A stretch of DNA of 64,000 bases from assembly GCF_000350225.1 (NCBI RefSeq), contig NW_005179318.1:221939-285938 (forward strand), given 5' to 3'. Numbering within the stretch: the first letter of the stretch is position 1; each line of letters opens with the position of its first letter. Position numbers and translations under genes: made by a program. Below are positions 32,463 through 43,193 of the stretch, piece after piece. This DNA is from Chondrus crispus. Its lineage: Eukaryota; Rhodophyta; Florideophyceae; Gigartinales; Gigartinaceae. The notes below the pieces were generated by a model. It was given only the letters and a program-made list of their open reading frames with translations. It was not told where the DNA came from and did no database searches.

Positions 32463-32494
32463 ATAGGCTTGTGGGCGGGGGTAGGGGCTCCGTA
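32463..32494 (-). repeat. Right terminal inverted repeat
   Basis: Complement of 28125-28156, perfect over 32 bases. Confidence 0.9.
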
Positions 32495-32680
32495 CGATAT
32501 GCCGGAACACGCACACCTTCCATTGCGGCGCATGCTTTCGTGCGTGCCTTGTTTGTGGAAAGTGCTAATGCTTCAGCAAAACATCCCACCATCGAAATGT
32601 CCAGTACTCTCATGAGACCGCTATAGGCGGTCAAACCGTCGTAGTCGAACATGTGCGGTATAGCGACACTGGAGCGAGTT
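32495..32680 (-). other. Short segment between two mobile elements
   Basis: The minus strand has a short open frame from ATG at 32652 (MFDYDGLTAYSGLMRVLDIS...) that runs into the TIR of the neighbour. It may be the start of an interrupted gene; I do not recognise it, and it does not continue the MFS fragment at 39626 in frame. Confidence 0.3.
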
Positions 32681-33275
32681 TGTAGTATAACCCCCTCCCG
32701 TGGAACTAGATTTAGATTAGATCACACATGTGTGCCCACGTGTATCATACGTGTACCACACGTGTACTCTCAGCCACGATGACCGACAGTACCGGGGCGC
32801 AGGACGACCCGCCCTGACTACAGTAGCTCTACAGTACAGTCCGTACTGTACTGTAGTATGATAGACTAACTTGTACATTAAATACTAGGGCAGGCCGGCG
32901 GCGGAGAGGAAGGACAAGCACGAGCTTGTCCAGAACCTACGCCTTTGGTCAAGCTCGCCCCGCTTATTCTAGATCGGGCTGCCTACAATAGCCCGTATCT
33001 AGTTAGGAGCCGAGCGGGCAGGGGACGCGCGAGCACACGAGCGAGCCTAGATCCGCCTCCGCCCGTCAGCGCTGGTACGTAACCCAGCGCTGCCCCGGGG
33101 CGTCGAGGCGTAGATCGACCCGCCCGTGCGCGCGTCCCCGTCCGAACCCGCTCTACCACCACGCTACCCGGGCCCGCTTCCCGGTTCCGTTAGCTGGGGT
33201 TGCTTCCCTTCTCTGATCGGCGTCTCCGCAAGAACTGAGTATACACCCCCCTCCGTTGGTGTTTTTTATACTACA
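32681..33275 (+). repeat. 5' LTR of the large family-A element
   Basis: TGTAGTATAA at the start and TTATACTACA at the end make a 10-bp perfect inverted repeat. The U3 part is short and close to the solo LTR at 18948 (taaccccctcccg, then tagattagat). Confidence 0.9.
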
Positions 33276-33276
33276 G

Positions 33277-33294
33277 TGGCCTCCCGACCTAGAA
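33277..33294 (+). other. tRNA primer-binding site
   Basis: TGGCCTCCCGACCTAGAA, one base away from the site in element A, lies one base after the LTR. Confidence 0.75.
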
Positions 33295-33352
33295 GACCCC
33301 GAAGATCATTCTGAGAAGGTAGTCGCTTTCCTCCGCGTCCGTACGCGTTGAG

Positions 33353-34317
33353 ATGAGTGAGGAGTACGGAACCTCGATCCGCTCCGCACCGGCGGATATG
33401 CGGGCGGCCGCTATGCAAGTTCCATCAGCCCCGTTGGACGTCGGCGACGCAGATCCTCGAGACGGCAAACCGTCGCCCCAGTCCTCCAAAGGACAAGCGG
33501 CGGCGATGTCCGAACGCATCGTGGACTACATCGAGGACGTCCGTACTTCCCTCCGAATCGACTTGATGGATGCCATCTACTCGCGCTGCATGGACGAGCT
33601 CCGCTCCCCTCGCCGGAGCAACTAGGTGCATTCGAGCACCTGACCGCTGAGTTAGAGTCCACGCGGCAGCGTGCCCGTGACCTAGAACGGACCATGGCCG
33701 CAAGGCTACCCGGCGCCCCAACGAGGGGGCCCGGTGGTTCCGTACCTCCGACCGCTGCCGCCCCGAAAGGACAACGCCCGACTGGTGCCGTCACCAGTCG
33801 TGGTGCAGGAGAACGAGGACCAACGATGGACGCGCAAGCCGCGTCCGAGTCCCAAGCCCTGCCACATGCCCCCGGAAGCATGTGGCAGGCTGGACGGGTT
33901 CCGTACCGTACCGACCCGGGCCGTGGAGGAGCCGCTCGCGGATCCGGAGAACCTCTGTTCTCCGTCGATCCTCGCTGGGGCGGCTACCCGCCGGTGGACC
34001 TCACCGGGCAAACCGGTCCGGTTGACGTCCGTTCGCTACACGAATTCGTAAGCGGACTAGCCTCTGCGACCCGGGCCGCAGTGGCTGAGACGGTCCAACT
34101 ATTGCCCGGACAACAGAAGACAGACCTTCCAACGATTCGCCGTATCGCGACGGCGGGAGGCACAACGTGCCGCGCTCTGCGCGGTTTGCCGCTGCCGGAT
34201 CCGAAACCAGCAGCGAGGGGGAATCGAACCCCGAGGTCGCATGCGACAAGTTCGCCTGCGGCATCCCTCCACATAGGAGAAAATGAGTGGCAGGCCGACC
34301 CTGTCCTCATTACGTGA
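33353..34317 (+). pseudogene. gag-like remnant of the large family-A element
   Basis: The frame from ATG at 33353 (IVDYIEDVRTSLRIDLMDAI) meets a frameshift near 33610 and continues as LGAFEHLTAELESTRQRARD into the 33694-34317 frame. The coiled-coil style and position right after the primer-binding site resemble gag of element A. No CCHC knuckle or capsid motif is visible, so the call rests mainly on position. Confidence 0.4.
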
Positions 34318-37300
34318 GGCTACAAGCCCGAGGGAGGCCGACCTCCCACGCCAGCGTCATCAAGGTCGACCGGACGCTTCGCTACAGCGTACGCCCACAC
34401 TGCAAGGGCGCCCGGTGGTACGGACCACCGGGTCGCGGAGCTCGACATCTCGCATCGAGATGGAGGAGGCGCTTCGCCTCGCGTGCCTCCTCACCGATGA
34501 GGAGGCACCCCCCACAAGGAGCCACCGAGAACCCCGTGGGTCCGGTGACAACCACCATCCACGAAGAACGCGAGGGCGCCCAGGCTTCCGTAAGCCCCGC
34601 GCGTGTTACCGAGAGAGAAGACACCCTGACCTCCGTAGGTCAGATGCCACGGACCGACCGTGAAGGCACCGGGCTTCCGTAAGCCCCGTGTACAAGATAG
34701 AGTGTGAGGCGTGGGCCGATGCAACACGCCCCAAAGATCCTACCGAATGCAGTGTCGCCGAGAGGATCGCACATGCGCTACACCTCACCGACTTGACCGA
34801 TCAAGTCGAGGAGGCAGGAGCTGGCCGACCTAGCTCCGCAGAGAGGACACCGTCGACAAGGGAGGGATCTCACCTCCGAAGTGAATGCGGTCGTTCACTC
34901 TTGAGTAGGGGGCCCCAACCGCTTCGTCACCGCGTAATTAACACTTCGCGGTTAGAGACAGATGACGAGTTCAGACAGACAGACGCACCCAACCGAGGGT
35001 GGCAAACGAGACCCCGAGAGGTCAAAACGTATTGACCGTCAAGTTCATCGGACAAGGCCGACGCCGTCGACAAGACGCAGAAAGTGAGACAGTACGAACT
35101 GTACAACGAAAAAGGGTAGACCCGGAACGACGAACATTAAATGGGAGAATACGGCCTCCCAAGAAACGGGGGAGCGTCACGATAAAACTCGCTGGTAGCG
35201 TGCTCAAATCGGAAATCAAGGACAACGCCAAGACGTGTGGACAGTGCAAGCTCACCACGCCACACACAAACACAAAGCGACACGAACCGCTGGCAACGTA
35301 ACGTGTCGCGTAGTAACCGACGGAAAGCAAGAGGGCGACGACCCCCACCTAGAGCAGGAAGGACGTGATCCATCGCGACCAGTATCGCGCGCGGAACGAC
35401 TCACGAGCCCGTGATCGCGCACACCCGACGACGTACAGACGGGAAATGGTGGGCACAGAAAAACAGAGGCACGGCACGCGCCGCCCACCCCACAGTCAAT
35501 CCGTTACGGCGTACCTAAAATAATTTGGGGGGGAACGTACCAGAAATATGCGGGAAATACGGGTCGAATGACACTGTATGCCAAGCCGTCGCCGCTGCGG
35601 GCCTGGCAGCAAACCGCCACCACCCCGAAAATAATCAAAAAAGCGGAGGCGTACAGTAGGGCGAGGTGCACGTGCGCACGTGCGCATGCGACCGACAGGA
35701 CAAGTGGAATCAGGGGCGACACGCAACCGGGTCGCAGAAAGCAGTGCGCGAAGCGCGTTGCCCTTCGATGTGGTAAGAGCCATATTGCAACGAGAGGGGA
35801 TAGGAGCAGATGCGAAGACCCCTTTCCGCCCTTTCCAAATTACCGGGGGACCCTCGCTCGCCGGCCGTTCGCGGCGGATTGCGGCGGAGAGTTCGCGGTC
35901 GACACGCCTACGCCCACGCGGCAAGAGTACCTAACCGAAGCCTTCGTCAAGCGCGTCGGCCCCCGGTCATGTAACCTCGCTCCAGCCGCGCTCACGCGGC
36001 ACCGACAGGCACGCCCACCGTCTTGCGTCACACGGCGACGGGGGTCGCTTCCGAGCAGCGGCCGGTTCGAAGTCCGAAACGGGCGGAGAAGCTTGAAGCG
36101 GTCGCACGCGGTCACCGACGGACCGGCCAACCGTGGCACGTGCCTCTTTCTGCTCCAACGCGCCATGGCCTTTCGAGGGCGCTACATGAAGCCAATTACG
36201 AGGAAGACTCCCCGAATCCTTCCGCCCCTTCGTACGCGCCAAGAACGCGCAAGCGACCCATCGTCATGGCCCTCACCTCTTTGTCGCGCACCCCCATTAC
36301 GCGCGCACGGAAGCGCACCCTCTTCTCCTCGTCGCGTCGATAGGCAGGACCCCGCGACACGCACCAGGCGAACGTACCGCCTCAGCGACAACAACGCGCC
36401 TCCTCGGCAGGAGGCGAATGAGGTCCGCGTAAAAAGCGAGGGGCAGGTCGTCCTCGAGGGACGACCAACCGCGACCGTCGAGACCGACGCGGAAAGGAAA
36501 GAGCCTCGAAGCTCGACTCACGCTGTCGGCGGGGAACCGCCCTCCCGCGATTCCTTTTCTGATGGGGGAGAAAAAACGCGGCCGTGACTGCGGAGAACGC
36601 GTAACGCAAGGAACGACACGGACGTCGGCCTCATACTCCTTGTCCACCTCTCTGAACGAGGTGGAATGAAGGACGCCTATCTAAGAACCCGGTGACACAA
36701 GGGAGAACTGATAAGACCGTACCGCGTACACACACGATTTTTCCACTCCTCGTCGGGGACGGAAGGACAGGCTCGGTGAGAGACGTCACGGGTCGAAGCC
36801 AAGCGGGGGAAACGGTGCTACTATTTTTAAGAAGACGCAAGTGCCGAGGACGGAACCTCGAGGTCTAGTAAGACCGCACGACTAATGGCTCGTGCCATCA
36901 GTAGCACCCGCCGGACCAGAGACGCTGGAGGGCTGGGGACAGTAGCTCGGGTGGCGAGGCACCTCTGACCCTAGCTCCTCCAACGACGGCATGGTAAGCT
37001 CGCTGTGCGGCGGCCAAACGCGATCCGACGCGCCACGGGGGCCACCCTCCTCGGCGCGAAAGGATTCGTATCCCTGGTCAGCATAAGGATCCCGAAAGAT
37101 GGGGCGCGGTACGGACGCTCCAGAGTGCGGAGTGGCCACGACACTTCTGGAAGGGGGGGACAAATCGCTCTACGGGAAGAGCACGCGTGATGGAGTCCCC
37201 GGAAGAGGCCAGGAGAGGTACTGTACGCGGGGGCAAGGAGGCCCCCGAGAGCGGCGGAAGCGCAGGGAGCGTGCCGGCAGCTCCCTCACGCGAAGGGGAC

Positions 37301-37859
37301 AACGGGGAATCAAAAGAAGGGTGCACCGCGGGAAGTCAAGACATGAGGACAACGCGACCAGCCGCGTACGGGTGGCACGGATAAATAACGCCCGCACCGA
37401 TGTGCGGAAGAAGGCTGACGTGGGTGAAGGAAAGGGGAGCGCGGATGAGGACCGCTACGCAGAAAAGGGGACGGTGATATACGGACACGAGGCGCCACGA
37501 CCTGTGGCCGTCTCCTCAGAAAATTACGAAAAAGGGGGTACACCGGTAGACACGTTGCATTGCTGGAGCACAATTTAATTCTGACGCCATTGCGCCTTAA
37601 TTTTCGGAAGAATTTGGAGCGGCGCATGACAGCACACCCATCACGGACTGTGCTGGGAAAATTTGCGGAAAAGATTTTCGCGGGAAAATCGGGCAAATTT
37701 TGGGATTATTTTAGAAAGGGCTCACGGCCGTACCTGTGCGCGCACGCGCTCACGGGTACTGTACTCGGCAAGCGTCGTAGACGCTGCGTGCTGTACAGGT
37801 CGGACGGACACTGACAGGACGGCGGTGCAGGGCCTCCGTACTCTTCGCATGAGTACGCG
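34318..37859 (+). other. GC-rich interior of the large LTR element, no recognised gene
   Basis: Open frames here, such as 35568-36587, overlap others on both strands and are rich in R, P, T and S with no motif. A short palindromic motif, GGCTTCCGTAAGCC, occurs twice 92 bp apart (34580 and 34672). I see no RT, protease, integrase or structural RNA. Confidence 0.5.
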
Positions 37860-38575
37860 CGGACCCCCTCTGCCCTTCGCCGCCGACGGAAGACGACTGC
37901 CGCGCGCCGCGCCCTGGCCTCGTACGACAACGGACGCTTACGAAGAGCATCGGGACGCGCGCCCGTGCCCTCGCCGCCGACGGCGAGGGACGCCTACGAA
38001 GAGCACTGCACGTGCACCCGCGCCCCCGCTCCGGACGGCGCGGGGCGCGGACAAAGAGCAACAGCACGGACGCTCGCACCCTCGCTCAAACGGCGAGGGA
38101 TGCCGACGAGAAGACGAATGCCGGGCGGTGTGCCCTCGCCGCCGACGGCGAACGGCACCAAGAAAGACGACTGCAACTGGCGGCGTCCTCGCCACGGACG
38201 GCGAGGGACGCCGACGAGAGGACGAATTTCGCGCGCTGTGCCCTCGCCACCGAAGGCGAGGGGCGTCAAGGACGACGATTTCCGCGTGCCGCGCCCTCGC
38301 CACGGACCACGAGGGGCGCCAAGGAGAAGAGCAACTGGTGCGCGCCGCGCCTTCCTCGGCGTGCCGGCTGCACGAGGGGCAGTAAGGACAAGAGCATCCG
38401 TCGCGAGCACGCGCCCTCGCCGCTGACGGCGAGGGCAGCCAAGAGAGACGAATGCCGCGCGCTGTGCCCTCGCCGTCGACGGCGAGGGGCGGTAATGAGA
38501 AGAGCATCCGTGGCGTGCACGCGCGCTCGCCGCGGACGGGGAGGGGCGTCAAGGAAAACGCACGCCACGCGCCGC
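37860..38575 (+). repeat. Tandem array of stem-loop units, period about 55-62 bp
   Basis: About eleven degenerate units each contain CCCTCGCCGNCGACGGCGAGGG or a variant, which folds on itself, followed by a purine-rich linker (gacgaatgc, gaagagcac). The array ends about 360 bp before the 3' LTR. Open frames through it on both strands (37663-38385 plus, 37938-38741 minus) are products of the repeat, not likely genes. Confidence 0.8.
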
Positions 38576-38931
38576 CCGGCATGACCGTCAAGGCGCCAGG
38601 CGACCGAGGCGCGAGGACGATGTGGGGAATGACGCCCGGACGGGAGGAAGGTCGGAACGCGTATGGAAAGTGCAACGAGGGGAGGCGAGAAGACTCCGGT
38701 CTACTTCGCCAACAGTACCCGCCACTCACCCCGTGCGCCATCGTAGGGTAGCTGGGCTAACGATTCTGATTGATGCTCTGTCTCCGCCAACTATGCACAC
38801 ACAAGGAAGGGGCTTCGAGGTGAAGTCACGTTCCCCAATCGCAGTAGGCGCACGTCCGCCGTGGTAGACTCGGCCCTCTCCCACGCCGCACACGCTCGTG
38901 GTGCTGGCGTGGGACATTCACGTAGGAAGGG

Positions 38932-39625
38932 TGTAGTATAATCCCCCCCTGGGGCTTTTTAGTTAGATTAGATCAACAACGGGATCTAGTGCTGTAGAGC
39001 CCGATGCTCTACAGTACTACTGCGCGTGGCCACGTGTACCCCTCGGGTACCGGGCCCACGCGTCCACACGTGCACACGTGTACCGCGCGGGACGGAAGCG
39101 CGCGCACACACGTGTACTGTCAGCCACGATGACCGACAGTACCGGGGCGCAGGACGACCCGCCCTGACTACAGTAGCTCTACAGTACAGTCCGTACTGTA
39201 CTGTAGTATGATAGACTAACTTGTACATTAAATACTAGGGCAGGCCGGCGGCGGAGAGGAAGGACAAGCACGAGCTTGTCCAGAACCTACGCCTTTCGTC
39301 AAGCTCGCCCCGCTTATTCTAGATCGGGCTGCCTACAATAGCCCGTATCTAGTTAGGAGCCGAGCGGGCAGGGGACGCGCGAGCACACGAGCGAGCCTAG
39401 ATCCGCCTCCGCCCGTCAGCGCTGGTACGTAACCCAGCGCTGCCCCGGGGCGTCGAGGCGTAGATCGACCCGCCCGTGCGCGCGTCCCCGTCCGAACCCG
39501 CTCTACCACCACGCTACCCGGGCCCGCTTCCCGGTTCCGTTAGCTGGGGTTGCTTCCCTTCTCTGATCGGCGTCTCCGCAAGAACTGAGTATACACCCCC
39601 CTCCGTTGGGGGTTTTTATACTACA
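38932..39625 (+). repeat. 3' LTR of the large family-A element
   Basis: TGTAGTATAA to TTATACTACA. Its U3 is about 100 bp longer than that of the 5' LTR and resembles the LTR at 2256 (ctggggctttt, then ctgtagagcccgatgctctacagta), while R-U5 is nearly identical to 32681-33275. Confidence 0.9.
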
Positions 39626-40010
39626 GAGGTGACGAGCAGCAGCAGCGGGGCCAGCAGCGCGGCGGCCGCGATGGAGACGCGCAGCGAGAGCTGCGGGCCG
39701 ACCAAGTCCAGCGCGAAGCCGGCGAGGATGAGGAAGACGGCCTGCACGGGGCTGTACAAGTTGAGCGGCAGTGTGACCTCGGCGACGGAGAGGTGCAGGG
39801 AGCGCCGCATGTGCGACAGCAGCGTCGCTGGCCCCATGTACACGGCCGTGGTGTGCAGCGCGTGCACCAGCGACGCGGCCACGGCCACGGCCCACCGGTT
39901 CGGGCGCGCCGCCGCGGCGGCGGCGCGCACGCGGACGGCGGGCGCAGCCGGCGCGAAGGGCGCGAGGCACGGGACGCGCAGCGCTGCAGCAGGGAAGGGA
40001 ACGCGGGCGC
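39626..40010 (-). pseudogene. Fragment of an MFS-type membrane transporter gene
   Basis: The minus strand encodes about 120 residues with two hydrophobic helices and an MFS-like first loop (VHALHTTAVYMGP, then LNLYSPVQAVFLILAGFALDLVGP, then IAAAALLAPLLLLV). The G-x-x-x-D-x-x-G-like stretch between helices fits the A-like motif of the family. It is cut by the LTR at its 3' side and by the 230-bp repeat at its 5' side, and no start codon is present. GC content is visibly higher than in the other host genes here. The MFS call is a guess from the pattern. Confidence 0.4.
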
Positions 40011-40011
40011 G

Positions 40012-40240
40012 ATCGTGCAGGGTGATGCGTGAAGTGTTCTGCATGGACTTCACGCACTGGCAGTGCGCATTCACGCAGCGAGTGTGCACTGCACAAAAAC
40101 GTGCACAAATTGACGCAGGGGGAGTGTGCATGCACGCACCGAGTGTGCACTGTACACAAATGTACGCAAATGTACACAAGTGTACACGAGTGCACATTGG
40201 CCGTGCGTGATCAAAAAAGTGCACGCAGCGTGCATGGGGA
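40012..40240. repeat. Inverted copy of the 27890-28122 repeat
   Basis: The complement of this stretch matches the other copy from atatcccc to gcacgatcgc. The two are 12 kb apart in opposite orientation. Confidence 0.75.
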
Positions 40241-40505
40241 TATTCTGATAATTGCAAAATAGCAGGGCTAAAAATAGAACAGACCAAGTGATATAGAAAT
40301 GACAATATACTATCTGTGGAACTAATCAAACCACGATTTTTGACGAGATTTCGTACATCAAAGATCTTTTCTCGACAGCAACGCTTTTGTACAATAAAAA
40401 GACAACCACGCTCATTTGGGCGGGCTTTTCAAAAAACGCACTGTATTTGCGCAATACCTCGATGTCGATACGTAGACCCATTGCGTCATCTCATTATACA
40501 GTCAA

Positions 40506-42126
40506 AAATGCACATCGCCGACCCTTCAAATCCACACCAGCTCCCCAACGGCGGCTCCCTTGCCCCCCTCCACGTCCTCCCCGGCCGCCTTCCCACCCAT
40601 CCCCCCGCAATCATCCCTGCCGTTCCCCTCCTCTTTGCACCCACGCGCGCCCACCGCAACTCCGGGCACACCTCGTGCTCTCTTGTTAATGCTTTCCCAG
40701 TGCCCCGATCGCACACCAGCCGCACCTTCCCCTACCAGGCACTGTACTCCCCTCGCGCCTTCTACTGGTTGTCTTGAAAGAAAATCACACATCGCTCCTC
40801 GTGCTACGATTTCTACTTTCAGCGCCGTGCCCCGCCTCATCACGGACTCCGACATGCAGAATATTTCGGCCACCGAGGCCACCGCCGGTATCCAGATCCT
40901 CGCCGACACAGCCCTCCGCCGTGATGAAGCATTTTCTCGATATGAGACTACATCTCTCAATGACAGCTCTGAGGAAGAATGTGACTCTCGGTCCCCCATT
41001 CTCGACACATTCTATCAGAGTGAGGGGTCTGCATCAGTCGGTCCAAATGACAAACTTTAATATTCGGCAATTTCAGAGCCTTTGGACGACGTTCGCGGAT
41101 TTTATAACGTCAAAATTCAATGTCGGGCGTGGACGCAAATCTCCGTTTACGGGCAAATACGTTTTGTTCATGGTGATTACGGTCCTCACGCACGGCGGTA
41201 ATTGGGACCTCTTAGGGCGTATTTTTAAGATGAAAGGGCCAACGTTCGAGCGTCTTATAATGAATTTCATCCGTCTAATAACGGATGAGTTCTATCGTCT
41301 GTTTGTAGTCCAGACGATGGAGCATCACAGCATGGCTGTATTGGAAGAGAAAGCGAAAACCTTTAGCAATTTCAAGTATGTGTTGTACGCAACTGACGTG
41401 ACGTTTCAGCATACGAATCGGCCATCGGGAAATAATGAGGAATCTAAAAAATAGTTTTCGGGGAAGCACAAATTATATGGGTATAAAGTAGAGGTTTCAG
41501 TCTTACCGACCCGGTTTGCGATTGATTCTACACAACATTATCCGGGGTTCTATTCGGACATCGATATTATGCACCGCAACAGGACTTTTCACGACACAGC
41601 CTTGCGAAAGTGTGAGGGAGAGGGGCAAATGACAGATGGTGGACTTTATTCGGAGGAGTTTCCGGAGCATTGGTGCCTTATTGCAGACAAAGGTTACCAG
41701 GGGGCAATGGAATTTGTGCGCACTGTTACACCCCACAAGCGTCCTGCCCGTGGGATGTTGTCTTTCCAGGAGGAATCTTTTAATCGTAAACTATCTTCTG
41801 ATAGAATCATAGTGGAGAATTTTTTTGGGCGTCTATGCTCGCTTTGGGGAGTGGTTGGGAGCAAGTATCGGTGGAGTGAAGCCAATTATGATCCCATTTT
41901 TAGGCTCTGCCTAGCGCTGACAAACGCGCATGTTCGTGTCGACGGTCTGCGTTGTGACGATTTGGACTTCTATCAGCGAATCAAAAATCGCAACTACAGT
42001 ATCGGGGGTGAGCTTCTGGAGAAGCGCAAATTGCGGCAAGAACGCTACTGTCGCAGGCGTCGACAAAAGATGGATACCAGGTTTCGCAGCATGATTGGTT
42101 CTGACGAAGACACTCAGTCTCCGTGA
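40506..42126 (+). pseudogene. DDE_Tnp_4 (PIF/Harbinger-type) transposase
   Basis: The catalytic triad can be read: D in VLYATDVTFQHTNRP, D in WCLIADKGYQGAMEF, E in RIIVENFFGRLCSLWG. Between them lie GKHKLYGYKVEVSVLP and YPGFYSDIDI, which belong to this family. One TAG at 41452 splits the core (ESKK, stop, FSGKHK). A frameshift near 41040 separates an acidic N-terminal region (ITDSDMQNISATEAT) from the HTH-like part (FNVGRGRKSPFTGKY). The tail is K/R-rich. The enzyme would cut and paste a TIR element; I could not find convincing TIRs around it. Confidence 0.8.
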
Positions 42127-42375
42127 TTGGTGCGCTACGATACTTGATGTTGCGAACTATTTTTGACATGAAATTGGTGTTCAGTAGTTACAGATATGTC
42201 GGAAAACAATAAATTTCTATTGCAATACCAAAGCCTTTGGCCTAATCATTTTATGAGCACTTTGACGGGCGTCGTTTGAAATGTCTAGACAATTGTGCCC
42301 CGAAAAGTCTTTGCGCAATAGCTCGATATTTGTGGCTGAGCTCTACTGCACAGTAGAAGTAAAGGGCAGGAGTAC

Positions 42376-42432
42376 GATATACATACATATATACATACTG
42401 CTCATATATATACATATACATATATGTATGTA
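42376..42432. repeat. TA/CATA-rich microsatellite
   Basis: Alternating catacatatatacatac-type sequence of about 57 bp, 60 bp beyond the stop of the SET gene. Confidence 0.8.
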
Positions 42433-42491
42433 CAAGGTTAGATGACGGAATCCAATTCTTTTCTGAGCTTGAAGACGCTAGATATATCATC

Positions 42492-43193
42492 TTATGGCAA
42501 TTCGAGATACTCTCTTCCTTTCCAGTAATCTCTATCATAATCAAAACACAGTTCGTCCCCGACTTTGACGTCTCTGCTTGTGTAAAATAAAACGATTCTC
42601 TCCCTCCTGCACCACACTCGAATGACATTGATATGCTTTGAAACTGCGCTGTGGTTCATGCGGGCTGGGTTGAAACTGTTTCCGTCCTCAACCAACGATG
42701 TTTTGCCGTCACATACGTATTGCGAGTCAATTTTCATGACATAATCCCCGTATTTTTCACCAACTGGATACCTCGTTAGAAATGCCGCAGTATCTAAAGC
42801 TCACCGCGATATGGACCGAGCAATGTGCCCTTACAGATATTTCGGCGAGCAAATGCCCCTTTCCCTTTCCCTGGAGCATCTCCGATCTCGATCAGATCGT
42901 CAAGGTCTTGGACGGTATGCCGGAACCATGGGGCGCGGCGAGACAAGTAGGGTTCTCTGTTATGACCTACTTCCAAACGAAAGAATGCCGATACGGCGAG
43001 GAGTAGTCCGGCTACAATCTCTTGTAGACTGGTTGGAAAATATGATGCAAACGCGGCGGGTTGGTCGTATGCTTTGGAAGCGAGCAATATCCCTGCGCTC
43101 AGAACTAAAGAAGATAAAAACTGCCTTGTCTTCGAATTGCTCGTCGGTGACTCAACTTTTCTCGAAGGGCTTGCTCGCGATGGGCTGTGGCAT
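42492..43193 (-). CDS. SET-domain protein with N-terminal membrane segments (one frameshift)
   Basis: Reading from ATG at 43193, two hydrophobic stretches (FLSSLVLSAGILLAS and EIVAGLLLAVSAFF) precede a SET domain. The domain has IGDAPGKGKGAFARRNI with the G-x-G cofactor loop, LLGPYRGEL, NPARMNHS in place of the usual N-H-S-C, and DELCFDYDRDYW. SET proteins transfer methyl groups from S-adenosylmethionine to lysine; membrane segments suggest an organelle or envelope target. The frame breaks at about 42792, where GAGCTTTAGATACT has one T fewer than needed (GEL then DTAAF); beyond it the match resumes to a stop at 42492. It could be a pseudogene, a sequencing error or an unusual splice. It is a single exon otherwise. 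Confidence 0.7.

Larger units (their letters stand above)
28125..32494 (+). mobile_element. 4.37-kb TIR transposon with a DDD transposase-nuclease gene
   Basis: Perfect 32-bp inverted repeats (28125-28156 and 32463-32494, starting TACGGAGCCCCTACCCC) bound a single decayed gene on the plus strand. The similarity of the ends continues imperfectly for some 15 bases more. No clear target duplication is seen: flanks are gatcgcag and cgatatgc. The encoded protein has a DDD-type catalytic core followed by extra nuclease and zinc-finger regions. I cannot assign it with certainty to a named superfamily. Confidence 0.85.
32681..39625 (+). mobile_element. Large LTR element with family-A LTRs and no pol
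   Basis: LTRs at 32681-33275 and 38932-39625 are nearly identical from the cagccacgatgacc point to the end, but their U3 parts differ. A primer-binding site follows the 5' LTR by one base, and a purine stretch (aggaaggg) precedes the 3' LTR. The 5.66-kb interior has gag-like remains, GC-rich sequence without RT or integrase motifs, and a stem-loop array. It is a non-autonomous element moved by the proteins of a family-A relative. Flanks gagtt and gaggt are a possible 5-bp target duplication with one mismatch. Confidence 0.8.

Noticed and set aside
32440..32652. Continuation of the MFS fragment on the other side of the LTR element
   Set aside because: Joining the flanks across the insertion gives a stop within about 20 codons, and the other frame is not MFS-like.
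34200..34275. tRNA-like sequence on the minus strand with GGGTTCGATTCCC
   Set aside because: The T-arm and B-box match is good, but no D-arm, acceptor stem or convincing A-box can be placed upstream. Most likely chance in GC-rich DNA, or a Pol III-like motif at best.
35568..36587. 339-codon plus-strand frame
   Set aside because: R/P/T-rich, overlapped by open frames on both strands, no domain; expected by chance in GC-rich sequence.
37663..38741. Repetitive frames on both strands (RRRRRGTPT and similar)
   Set aside because: They are read-through of the stem-loop tandem array.
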